Part shown: piece after piece, positions 48,138 through 55,742 of the stretch
How positions within the stretch are numbered: the first letter of the stretch is position 1
How the letters are laid out: each line of letters opens with the position of its first letter
Assembly (NCBI RefSeq): GCF_036090055.1
Contig: NZ_CP107970.1
Span: forward strand, 498,501 to 562,500
Source: Nocardioides sp. NBC_00368
GTDB lineage: Bacteria > Actinomycetota > Actinomycetes > Propionibacteriales > Nocardioidaceae
Direction: 5' to 3'
DNA: 64,000 nucleotides
The notes under the pieces: generated by a model
What the model was told of the DNA's origin: nothing
The model's input: the letters and a program-made list of their open reading frames with translations, nothing else
Database searches by the model: none
Translations under genes and position numbers: made by a program

Positions 48138-48174
48138 CAACGGTGTAACTCCTGTCACAGGAGTTACACCGTTG
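48138..48174. promoter_or_regulatory. Perfect long palindrome at the right IS junction
   Basis: CAACGGTGTAACTCCTGT, a central C, and ACAGGAGTTACACCGTTG form 18-bp perfect arms. The first four bases are the end of the IS target duplication, so before insertion the palindrome was already complete and the IS landed on its edge. It is likely an operator for a TetR-like or other dimeric regulator, or a strong cruciform. The regulator is not identified. Confidence 0.7.
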
Positions 48175-48175
48175 A

Positions 48176-48310
48176 ACGCACAGTCCCGAGGCCTACACCA
48201 CCAGCGGGATCATCGGCAGCCCATCCCTGGCCACGGCGAAAAAGGGCGAAGTTGTGCTCGACGCACTGACGGAGCGGTTCGAGGAGTATTTCGACATCCT
48301 GGCCAGGTAG
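48176..48310 (+). pseudogene. C-terminal fragment of a creatininase-family gene
   Basis: After an in-frame TGA the reading SPEAYTTSGIIGSPSLATAK then KGEVVLDALTERFEEYFDIL to a stop matches the C-terminus of creatinine amidohydrolase-family proteins (SG-x-IG-x-P..AT-x-x-KG). The rest of the gene is missing. It lies next to the IS junction and palindrome. Confidence 0.65.
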
Positions 48311-48324
48311 GAATGGGCGGCTGA

Positions 48325-48996
48325 CTAGAGGTCGAAGGTTTCGGCCAGGCTCGCGATTGCGGCGGCGCCGGCATCGACGAGTTCTTGGCCTCGTCGGGGG
48401 TTCTTCGCGAGGCCCAGGATGCGTACGCCGGCCGCGGTGGCCGCTTGGACGTCGCTGATCGAGTCGCCGATGAACACGGCTCTGCTCGGCTCGGTCCCCA
48501 GGGCATGAAGCGCCTGCTCGAGGAGAAGTGGGCTCGGCTTCATGTCGGCACAGTTGTGTTCGTCGCGGCATGAGAACGCAGCCACGTGAGTGGTCCAGTC
48601 GTGGCGGTCGAGGCAAACCCGGACGGCCTCTTCGGAGTTGTTGCTGACGACTGCGGCGGGTAGATCGCGTTGGCGGATGTAGGTGAAGAGGTTCTCGGCG
48701 TGGACGCTGGGGGAGCAGTGTTGGGCCGCTTCCATCTCTGCGCGTGTGCAGGCGTGCTCGACCTCGGCGGTGAGGTGGCTGTGGTGCTCGATGACGTGGC
48801 GCAGGACCGCGAGGTGGTCGGTGGTCGTGGCCACCTCGGGTGGCAGCGTGATGTGGTTGATGGCTGCTCGGGCCGCGTCCGCGGCCAGTGCGTTGGCTGG
48901 TGGTGGCATGAGGTCGGCTAGGGGGCCGTCGAAGTCGAGCAGGAGCGCACCGGCCTGGGCGAGCAGCGCTGTGGGCGTGGTCCTGGGTGTGGTCAC
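48325..48996 (-). CDS. HAD-superfamily hydrolase
   Basis: A 223-residue HAD phosphatase-like protein. Motif I is LLLDFDGPLADL, in which the second Asp of DxD is replaced by Gly (DFDG-P). Motif II is AAVVSNNSEEAV, Lys is in DMKPSPLLLEQAL and motif IV is FIGDSISDVQAATAAG. It is the phosphoglycolate-phosphatase-like subgroup. The start overlaps the GntR gene stop (ATGA), so the two are one operon. Substrate unknown. Confidence 0.85.
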   Translation of the reverse strand: MTTPRTTPTALLAQAGALLLDFDGPLADLMPPPANALAADAARAAINHITLPPEVATTTDHLAVLRHVIEHHSHLTAEVEHACTRAEMEAAQHCSPSVHAENLFTYIRQRDLPAAVVSNNSEEAVRVCLDRHDWTTHVAAFSCRDEHNCADMKPSPLLLEQALHALGTEPSRAVFIGDSISDVQAATAAGVRILGLAKNPRRGQELVDAGAAAIASLAETFDL

Positions 48997-49835
48997 GGTT
49001 GTGGGGTCGCGATCGTGTTCCAGATGCTCTCGAACCAGGTACGGGTCTGGGATACGTACTGTGAGTCTGCTGCCTCGGGGTCGCCGTCGTCGGTGTGTTG
49101 GAACATGATTGCGTCCTTGCCCATGGGGTCGAGGATGTCGACCATCTCACCGTCGATGCGCACGGGGTGTGCGACGACGGGGTAGTAGCCGAAGAAGACG
49201 TCGGTGCTGTTGATGATGAAGCATTTGAACAGCGGTGCGGTCCCGTGGACTCGGCTCTCGATGGTGACCTCGGGGACGAGGCCGAGGTCGGCCAGTTCCT
49301 GGACGGCCTCGTGGATGGCGCCGGCGTGACGCGTACTGATGGCAGCCATCCGGTCACGGACCGCCGCGGAGTCCTCAGGCCGGTTGGTGGCCAGTACTGG
49401 CAGGGACAGGGGTCTGCTCATGTCGGAAAGCAGCAGCCTGATGTGCAACGACTTCGGGGTGAACCGGCCGGCGCGGATCTTGTCCAGCGGCTCGGCCAGC
49501 ACCCCGTGCAGTGTCTCGGCGGTATAGCCGACGAAGTCGATGGTGACCTCCGCTTGCTCGAATGCCTGCTCCATGTGGGGGCGCAGTCCTACGGGGCGCT
49601 CGGTGCGGTGGCGGACGAAGGATCCGGCGCCCTGCCGGGAGACGATGAGCCCTTGTTCTTTGAGGATGCTCAACGCCCGTTGAACGGTCATGCCTGCGAC
49701 GCCGTACTCCGCGGCCAGTTCAGCCTGGCTCGGCAGTTTCTCACCGGCGCTGATCTCATGGGTCAAGATCGCGGCCCGCAGACGCGAGGCGATCTGCTGG
49801 TACGGCGGGCGCGAATCATCGGGGTCGAGGCTCAC
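48993..49835 (-). CDS. GntR-family regulator with extended C-terminal domain
   Basis: A 280-residue protein. The N-terminal GntR winged helix is clear (PPYQQIASRLRAAILTHEIS, then LAAEYGVAGMTVQRALSILK and GLIVSRQGAGSFV). The C-terminal ~190 residues do not read as a standard UTRA domain (VTIDFVGYTAETLHGVLAEP, FFGYYPVVAHPVRIDGEMVD) and may be a ligand-binding or nucleotidyl domain. It heads an operon with the HAD gene. A palindrome ~50 bp upstream is its likely operator. Confidence 0.85.
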   Translation of the reverse strand: MSLDPDDSRPPYQQIASRLRAAILTHEISAGEKLPSQAELAAEYGVAGMTVQRALSILKEQGLIVSRQGAGSFVRHRTERPVGLRPHMEQAFEQAEVTIDFVGYTAETLHGVLAEPLDKIRAGRFTPKSLHIRLLLSDMSRPLSLPVLATNRPEDSAAVRDRMAAISTRHAGAIHEAVQELADLGLVPEVTIESRVHGTAPLFKCFIINSTDVFFGYYPVVAHPVRIDGEMVDILDPMGKDAIMFQHTDDGDPEAADSQYVSQTRTWFESIWNTIATPQP

Positions 49836-49885
49836 GTCACCAGCGTAGCAACAACTTGCCTAGCATAGTTGGCCCAATTTCCTTG

Positions 49886-49919
49886 ACTTCACTAGTCGAC
49901 CTAGTAATGCTAGTGAAGT
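49886..49919. promoter_or_regulatory. Palindromic operator between GntR and rightward small genes
   Basis: ACTTCACTAG (49886-49895) and CTAGTGAAGT (49910-49919) are perfect 10-bp inverted repeats around 14 nt, and CTAGTAATGCTAG lies within the right part. The site sits in the divergent gap, so the GntR protein may control both directions. Confidence 0.65.
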
Positions 49920-49962
49920 GGTGAGACGCACCGCGTGAACCATTCCCTTCGCGGAGGTAGCA

Positions 49963-50016
49963 ATGAGTTTTCCGAGAACCCACACTTGTGCCCGATCCCA
50001 CTTGGCGGCCCGCTGA
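49963..50016 (+). CDS. 17-residue leader-type ORF coupled to the next gene
   Basis: An ATG with a strong GGAGG site 6 nt upstream opens MSFPRTHTCARSHLAAR, and its TGA overlaps the ATG at 50016 (TGATG). The arrangement suggests translational coupling. The peptide itself is basic and has no family. Confidence 0.45.
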   Translation: MSFPRTHTCARSHLAAR

Positions 50017-50297
50017 TGTGGGCGACCCACACCGCCGGCGCGCGGATTCTGGACCGGGAGCGCGTCGAGTCTGCGGCCCGAGCTCGCACCGCGCTCGGGC
50101 TGACGCTGGCGAACCAGGTGGCCGAGGGGCGAGACCCCGAGGACCTGATCGTGGAGGAGTTCCGCGCCGCGACCCTCGAGCACAACAAGGTCGCCCGTCT
50201 GTCTGACTACGGCGCCACGACCGACTCTCCGGGACCCAGCGACCTCACCCTTGGTGATGTCGAGATCATCCGCCGGGCGCGCCTGGGGAGGATGTGA
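50016..50297 (+). CDS. Small hypothetical protein upstream of tetR
   Basis: A 93-residue soluble protein, helical and charged (ARILDRERVESAARARTALG then LANQVAEGRDPEDLIVEEFR). No family recognised. A GTG at 49935 would give a longer form, but the coupled ATG fits better. Its stop overlaps the TetR start (TGATGA), so the two genes are co-translated. Confidence 0.6.
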   Translation: MWATHTAGARILDRERVESAARARTALGLTLANQVAEGRDPEDLIVEEFRAATLEHNKVARLSDYGATTDSPGPSDLTLGDVEIIRRARLGRM

Positions 50298-50980
50298 TGA
50301 GCGGTCGACCCCGGCTCGTCCCGTACGCTGGCAGTGCACCGCCTCGCGATCAGATCCTCGATGCCGCTGCGAAGCTGTTCGTCGAGCGTGGCTTTGCTGC
50401 CACCTCGACCCGCGAGATCGCCGATGCGGTCGGGATCCGTCAGGCCTCCCTCTACTACCACTTCGCCGGCAAGGACGACATCCTCGCTGAGCTGCTGGAT
50501 CGCTCGGTCCGACCAACGGTGGACAAGATCGCCAAGATCGAGGCGATGGTGCCACCCGAAACCTATGAGACCGCGCTGTACCTCCTCGCCCTGGTCGACG
50601 TCACCACACTGGCGACAGCACCCCGCAACATCGGCTTGCTCTCTCGGCTGCCCGACGTCACCGACAGTCCGGTATTCGCCGAGTTTCGCAACGACCGCTG
50701 CGAGTTGGCCGAAGCCTACGGTCGTATCGGAACCCGTATCGCCCGCGCGCCTGTCATCGACCTGCTCGGCAGTAAGAAGCTCGGCGAGATCCTTGTCCAG
50801 GTCGTCGACAGCACCATCAACCTGCGTAGCAACGGCGATCGCATCGACCTGCACGACGCCGACGGGCTCGCGACGACCTGCCTGCGCATCTGTGGAACCA
50901 GCGACAAGCAGATCCTGGCCGCATCCGCCGCCGCTGCTCCGCTCTTCGAGACGCTTCACGCCGAGCCGGGTTTCCCATGA
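50297..50980 (+). CDS. TetR-family transcriptional regulator
   Basis: A 227-residue regulator. The N-terminal HTH is typical: QILDAAAKLFVERGFAATST then IADAVGIRQASLYYHFAGKD. The C-terminal helical ligand domain is unlike well-known members. It precedes pheS/pheT on the same strand with ~590 bp between. A palindrome with 18-bp arms at 48138 and the one at 49886 are candidate targets, but neither is proven. Confidence 0.9.
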   Translation: MSGRPRLVPYAGSAPPRDQILDAAAKLFVERGFAATSTREIADAVGIRQASLYYHFAGKDDILAELLDRSVRPTVDKIAKIEAMVPPETYETALYLLALVDVTTLATAPRNIGLLSRLPDVTDSPVFAEFRNDRCELAEAYGRIGTRIARAPVIDLLGSKKLGEILVQVVDSTINLRSNGDRIDLHDADGLATTCLRICGTSDKQILAASAAAAPLFETLHAEPGFP

Positions 50981-51020
50981 TTCGCATGCCCCAGCCGGGG
51001 CGGAACACCAAGGAGTAGAC

Positions 51021-51200
51021 ATGACACAGTCAGCAACGTCGATCACGGGTGCCGACGGATCCCTTCCGAAGCGGACTCCGCGTGACCTCCACCGCGGCGC
51101 GCCGGTTCCACCGGTCTCCCCTCCAGCCATTGAGCTTCTGCAAGCTGTTCTCGACGGTCTGCAGCGACTGGACTGCGAACGCGATGGCCGAGGTGTCTGA
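51021..51200 (+). CDS. Small 59-residue ORF with strong ribosome site
   Basis: MTQSATSITGADGSLPKRTP then DLHRGAPVPPVSPPAIELLQ and AVLDGLQRLD, preceded by AAGGAG at good spacing, 40 nt after tetR. Pro-rich middle and a short C-terminal helix. Has one Cys and no Phe, so it is not an obvious Phe attenuator leader peptide. Function unknown; it could be a small regulator or toxin-antitoxin component. Confidence 0.45.
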   Translation: MTQSATSITGADGSLPKRTPRDLHRGAPVPPVSPPAIELLQAVLDGLQRLDCERDGRGV

Positions 51201-51572
51201 GTGCACTCGGCAGGAGCGCGACTTCTCCCCATCTGGGCCCTGTCCGACCGCTCGCTGTGTCAGGGCTCCCTGGCTCAGGGGAGTGGGAAGAGTGACTTGG
51301 CGGTGTCAGGCCGCAGACCGTATGTGCGTTGAGTCCCATGCCTACGCCGTGAGAGCATGTTTCCGTGTCTGATCGCGCGCTTCGATTTACCTGCCCCGGG
51401 CTGTCGGGGCTGCTGCGTGCGCTGATCTGAGGGTTCTCCTCGCTGCGTGGCCGTGTCCTCCGCCGGTCCCGGGGGTTTGTGAACGCCCGCAGCTCGCTTT
51501 GGCCATCTCTGTCATCCCTTGGCCGGCGATACAGACCAGGGGAGTGCGCTCCCCGGATTCGAGAACACGACG
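51201..51572. other. 372-bp leader region before pheS
   Basis: No gene is visible. Two hairpins stand out: GCCCCG-N6-CGGGGC at 51393-51410 and GGGGAG-tgcg-CTCCCC near 51538-51553, the latter ~20 nt before the pheS start. They could form an attenuator. No T-box consensus was found. Confidence 0.4.
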
Positions 51573-52622
51573 ATGAGCACGGCATTGCTCCAGCAGATCT
51601 CCGAGACCCGCGAGACCGGTCACGAACGAGTCGCCTCGGCGACGACAGTGGCCGAGCTCGACACCGCCCGCCGTGAGTTCCTAGGCAAGTCCGGGTCTCT
51701 TCTCGCTATGCGCCGGGGCCTCGGCGGTCTTCCGGCCGAAGACCGCCGCACCGTGGGCGCTGCTCTTCACGAGGCGCAGCAGACTCTCACTGCTGCGATC
51801 GATGAGCGAGAGCAGGCACTGCTAGATGCCGAGCCGGCGCTGTCGACTCCACTGGATGTCACCCTGCCGGGGCTGCCCACCGGTACCGGTGGTCTTCACC
51901 CGACCATCCAGCTCATGTACGACCTCGATGACGCCTTCGCCGCGCTCAACTTCGACCGCTACACCGGACCAGAGATCAGCTCGGAGCTGTATGAGTTCGA
52001 CAACCTCAACTTCGCGCCCGAGCACCCCGCCCGCGAGAGCATGGACACCTTCTGGCTCGCCGGGATGGACGGCCGTACAGAGGGGGAGAGGCTTGCGCTG
52101 CGTCCTCACTTGACCGGTGCGAGTGTCCGGTACATGCGTGAGCACGAGCCACCGTTCCGGTTCGTCTATCCCGGTCGGGTTTATCGCAACGAGACCACGG
52201 ATGCGCGGCACGAGCGTGCTTTCTTCCAGTACGAGGTGCTGCTGGTCGATGAGAAGGTCCCGATCACCGCCGGGAAGGCGCTGGTCGACACCATCTTGGA
52301 CACCACCTTCGGGCACCCGGTGACCACCCGGATGCGGACCGGGTTCTTCCCCTTCGTCGAGCCCGGCTTCGAGATCGACATGCAATGCCAGGTTTGCGGC
52401 GGTGTAGGTTGCCGCACCTGCCACCAGGTCGGCTGGCTAGAGATCATGCCAGGCGGCGTACCCCACCCCAACGTGCTCCGCGCCGGCGGTCTCGACCCGG
52501 ACCGCTGGACCGGGTTCTACGTCAACGTCGGCCTCGACCGGCTCGTCATGATGCGCTACGGCATCGACGACGTCCGACTCATGCACTCGGCCGACCTCCG
52601 CTACCTGCGCCAGTTCGCCTGA
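51573..52622 (+). CDS. pheS: Phenylalanyl-tRNA synthetase alpha chain-like protein with altered active-site motifs
   Basis: A 349-residue class IIc synthetase alpha chain. The N-terminal coiled coil (about 1-85) and catalytic core (YTGPEISSELYEFDNLNFAP; FPFVEPGFEIDMQCQVCGGV with a CxxC...CxxC zinc insert; WLEIMPGG) are present. Motif positions I expect to be conserved differ: LRTHTS reads LRPHLT, FHQxEG reads FFQYEV and GFAFGMGxER reads GFYVNVGLDR, putting Tyr at the site equivalent to E. coli Ala294 in the Phe pocket. It is an accessory copy in the island; specificity may have changed. The ATG at 51573 is chosen over upstream GTGs. pheT follows by 14 nt. Confidence 0.85.
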   Translation: MSTALLQQISETRETGHERVASATTVAELDTARREFLGKSGSLLAMRRGLGGLPAEDRRTVGAALHEAQQTLTAAIDEREQALLDAEPALSTPLDVTLPGLPTGTGGLHPTIQLMYDLDDAFAALNFDRYTGPEISSELYEFDNLNFAPEHPARESMDTFWLAGMDGRTEGERLALRPHLTGASVRYMREHEPPFRFVYPGRVYRNETTDARHERAFFQYEVLLVDEKVPITAGKALVDTILDTTFGHPVTTRMRTGFFPFVEPGFEIDMQCQVCGGVGCRTCHQVGWLEIMPGGVPHPNVLRAGGLDPDRWTGFYVNVGLDRLVMMRYGIDDVRLMHSADLRYLRQFA

Positions 52623-52636
52623 GAGGACACGCGACG

Positions 52637-54691
52637 ATGAAGATCTCATTCGAATGGCTCTCCGACTACGTCGACCTCCCCGCCGAGGTCGACATGAAGG
52701 AACTCGCCCACCAGCTCACCCTCAAGACCGTCGAAGTCGAGGAAGTCACCGCTGTCGAGCGTGACACGATCCTCGAGATCGACAACAAGTCACTCACCAA
52801 CCGCCCCGACCTGTGGGGCCATTACGGCATCGCGCGCGAGCTCGCTGCGATCTACGGCCTACCACTCCGCCCGCTCGCGGCGGCGACCTACCCGACTCCC
52901 ACCGATGGCCTGGTCGGATCGCCGGACCCGGAGGTGTGCACCCGGTTCGCCGCAGTGACTTTCACAGCGGAGACCGATCAGACTCCCGAGTGGATCCGCG
53001 AACGGCTCATCCGGATCGGGGAGAGCTTGGTCCATCCGCTGGTAGACCTGTCGAACTACGTGATGTTCACGACCGGGCAGCCCGCCCATGTCTACGACGC
53101 GGACAAGGTCACCCTCCCACTTACCGCGGCAACCGCCACCGAGCTAGGTGAGCTGACGCTGCTGAACACGGAATCGGTCAAGATCGGCACCGGGTTCCCG
53201 GTCATCCGCGACGCCCATGACGTCGTCGCGGCAGCCGGCGTCATGGGTGGCGAGGGCAGTGCCCTCAGTCAGGACAGCCGCCGCTTCGTACTGGAAGCCG
53301 CAACGTTCCGCCCCCAGCCAGTCCGCCGAGCCAGCCAGCGACTCGGGCTGCGTACCAACGCCTCCGCCCGATACGAGAAAGGGCTCGACACCCAACGCGT
53401 CGACCAGGCCCTCGGCCTGCTCCTGCAGCTCCTCCCGCAGGTCGCTCCTGGTGTCGAGGTCGCCGGGATCCAGGACACCTGTGTCGAGCCGACCAGCCAA
53501 GCAACCGTTGACATCGACCGAGCGTTCATGGTCGACCGGATCGGCGAGGACTTGGGCGATGACACCGTCCACACCACCTTGCGTGCGCTCGGCTTCGGCA
53601 CCGACCAAGTCGGCGACCGATTCCACGTCACCGTCCCGACCTGGCGTTCCACAGGGGACGTCTCGATGCGGCACGACATCGTCGAGGAAGTCGCGCGGAT
53701 CTACGGCTACGACCGGCTCGCTATCGCCGAGACCTCGGTGGCACTCAAGCCGGTCAGGTCGCTGCACCGGCGTGGCCTCGACCGCGAGATCCGCGAACAG
53801 CTCGCCCTTCGCGCCGGGTTGCAGGAGGTCATCACCTACCCCTGGGCCGCCGACCATCTCCTGGCCGCCACCGGGTACGACAAGAGCAAGACGGTGCTGT
53901 TCGATGGCGCTACGGCTCCCGACCGGGACTCGCTGCGCCCATCCTTGCTGCCCAACCTACTCGAGGTACTCGCCTCCAACCTGCGCTACCAGGCCAGTGT
54001 CGAGATCTTCGAGGTCGGCACCGTCTTCAGCGCCACACTCTGGGAGCCCTACCAGGGCAGGTACGAGGCCATGCCCGAACAAAGGCAGCGGCTCGGTGTA
54101 GCCCTCGCCGGACCTGACGGGGTCGATCTGTTCCGCAGGCTCAAGGGCATCATCGAGACCGTGCGTCGCCACTGCCATATCGTCGACATCACCTTCGACG
54201 CTGAAACCGACGCAACGTGGGCCGACCCGTCGGCACGGCTCGAGATCCACGCCGGTGACCAGGCGGCCGGGACCCTCGCCCTGCTCACCCCGCGCCTGCG
54301 CAGACACGCAGGCATCGGGAACACACAAGTGGCCTACGCCGAGATCGACCTCGGGGCCCTGGAGGCGCACCCCTCACGGGAGACCCAGTACGAGGCGGTA
54401 CCGGAACTCCCAGCGACCGGCTTCGACTTGTCCGTCCTCGCTGCCGACGACGTCACCTGGGAGCAGGTGGTCCGAGTCACGACCGCCGTCGACAACCTGG
54501 TTCGCGAGGTTGGCTACGGCGGGGAATACCGAGGCGCCGACTGGGTGCCAGAGGGGCACCGCTCACTGACGTTGCACGTCGGCCTGCAACCCATCGAAAC
54601 CACGCTCACTGCAGAACGCATCGGAAGCATCCGAACCAAGGTGCTCGCGACGCTCGAAGGCGAACTCGGCGCTCGGACCCGGACGGACTGA
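52637..54691 (+). CDS. pheT: Phenylalanyl-tRNA synthetase beta chain-like protein lacking the EMAP domain
   Basis: A 684-residue beta chain, against ~800-830 for typical bacterial PheT. The N-terminus ISFEWLSDYVDLPAEVDMKE passes directly into LEIDNKSLTNRPDLWGHYGI, so the ~100-residue OB-fold tRNA-binding (EMAP/tRNA_bind) domain is missing. B3/B4 (IRERLIRIGESLVHPLVDLS), B5 (MVDRIGEDLGDDTVHTTLRA) and the class II-like core (HDIVEEVARIYGYDRL) remain, ending with an FDX-ACB domain (LPATGFDLSVLAADDVTWEQ). It pairs with the divergent PheS. Such compact PheT forms are known in other phyla, and the editing domain seems retained. Confidence 0.9.
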   Translation: MKISFEWLSDYVDLPAEVDMKELAHQLTLKTVEVEEVTAVERDTILEIDNKSLTNRPDLWGHYGIARELAAIYGLPLRPLAAATYPTPTDGLVGSPDPEVCTRFAAVTFTAETDQTPEWIRERLIRIGESLVHPLVDLSNYVMFTTGQPAHVYDADKVTLPLTAATATELGELTLLNTESVKIGTGFPVIRDAHDVVAAAGVMGGEGSALSQDSRRFVLEAATFRPQPVRRASQRLGLRTNASARYEKGLDTQRVDQALGLLLQLLPQVAPGVEVAGIQDTCVEPTSQATVDIDRAFMVDRIGEDLGDDTVHTTLRALGFGTDQVGDRFHVTVPTWRSTGDVSMRHDIVEEVARIYGYDRLAIAETSVALKPVRSLHRRGLDREIREQLALRAGLQEVITYPWAADHLLAATGYDKSKTVLFDGATAPDRDSLRPSLLPNLLEVLASNLRYQASVEIFEVGTVFSATLWEPYQGRYEAMPEQRQRLGVALAGPDGVDLFRRLKGIIETVRRHCHIVDITFDAETDATWADPSARLEIHAGDQAAGTLALLTPRLRRHAGIGNTQVAYAEIDLGALEAHPSRETQYEAVPELPATGFDLSVLAADDVTWEQVVRVTTAVDNLVREVGYGGEYRGADWVPEGHRSLTLHVGLQPIETTLTAERIGSIRTKVLATLEGELGARTRTD

Positions 54692-54695
54692 TGTC

Positions 54696-55733
54696 ATGGA
54701 TGACCTGTCCGGCGCGATGCTCTCCACAGCGTTTGCAGACCGGCTCGGCACCGGAGATCGTTTAGAGCGGCGACAGCTGATCAACAGTCTCGCGGCCTCG
54801 CTATCTCGGCCCTGGCTCACCAAGGAAACGCCGTTGGCCCAACTTCGGGCACATCATCACGATGCCTACGAAGACGCCCATCAGCGACACACCTCGGAAT
54901 TGCGCTGCCCGCACCCCTACGTCTCCACTAACCTCATGCTCCGCGGTGACACGTGCTCGGGCTGTCAACGGATCCGTCGCTGTCTCCAGTATGTCCAGAT
55001 GAGGTGGGAGCGCGGATACGTGGGGATGACGATCCCGGGAGAGCTGGATTTCGTACTCGACCTGCTCGGCTATGAGTGGCCGAACGTCGATGAGGATGCG
55101 GTCCGTGATGCCGCGCAGCTGCTGTGTGGGCTGGAGTCGGACTTGCGCGGCACCCTCGATGAGCTGGAGATCCGGGTCAACGAGCTCGGCGACGGGGCCA
55201 AGGCTCAGTCGACGAATGCCCTGATCAGGGCGTGGACCGAGAACCGTACGTCCAACATGGATCAGGTGCTCGACACGTTGCCCGGGGTCGCGTCCGGGAT
55301 CGATGTCGCTGCCGATGCGATCGTCGCGCTGAAGGTGAAGGTGATCGCCGAGCTGACGATCACGGCCGCGCAGATCGCGGCGGCCGCCGCGACCGCGGTG
55401 GTGACCGCGGGCCTCAGCGTGGCCGGCAACGCCGCGCTCATCGCGGTGCGGAAGAAGGCGCTCGACATCGCCACCGACCTCGCGATGGAGGAGCTGATCG
55501 GGCAGCTCGCGTCCATGGTGGTCGAGCCGTTGACCGGCACGGTCGCGGAGCTCGCCATCTCGATCGCCGAGGCTCCGTTAGTGACCGACGGTGACGCGAC
55601 CGCGGCGACCGAGCTCAGCTATGACGTGATGGAGCAGATCGCTTCCGCGCTCAACGACTGCGGTGCCGACCAGTACGACCTCTGCACCACCTTCGCAGCC
55701 GAAGTGTCCGCCCTGCCCTTCTTCGCTTCCTAG
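54696..55733 (+). CDS. WXG100-like / helical protein of an Rhs toxin locus, chimeric N-terminus
   Basis: A 345-residue protein. From about residue 108 (MTIPGELDFVLDLLGYEWPN then VDEDAVRDAAQLLCGLESDL) it resembles the WXG100-like domains preceding secreted toxins, followed by an Ala-rich helical/hydrophobic region (ITAAQIAAAAATAVVTAGLS). The first ~105 residues are unrelated: charged, with TSELRCPHPYVSTNLM and DTCSGCQRIRRC. Another start at 55027 would give the plain WXG-like form. It lies 4 nt after pheT and 9 nt before the rhs gene. It probably helps export or load the Rhs protein via a type VII-like route. Confidence 0.65.
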   Translation: MDDLSGAMLSTAFADRLGTGDRLERRQLINSLAASLSRPWLTKETPLAQLRAHHHDAYEDAHQRHTSELRCPHPYVSTNLMLRGDTCSGCQRIRRCLQYVQMRWERGYVGMTIPGELDFVLDLLGYEWPNVDEDAVRDAAQLLCGLESDLRGTLDELEIRVNELGDGAKAQSTNALIRAWTENRTSNMDQVLDTLPGVASGIDVAADAIVALKVKVIAELTITAAQIAAAAATAVVTAGLSVAGNAALIAVRKKALDIATDLAMEELIGQLASMVVEPLTGTVAELAISIAEAPLVTDGDATAATELSYDVMEQIASALNDCGADQYDLCTTFAAEVSALPFFAS

Positions 55734-55742
55734 GAGATTTCG

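Noticed and set aside
48164..49357. Minus-strand ORF of 397 codons across HAD/GntR
   Set aside because: Overlaps two better genes in another frame and is rich in Pro/Arg/Ser, as out-of-frame high-GC reads are.
51201..51572. Phe-attenuator leader peptide before pheS
   Set aside because: The small ORF upstream contains no Phe and no Phe run was found; hairpins alone are not enough.
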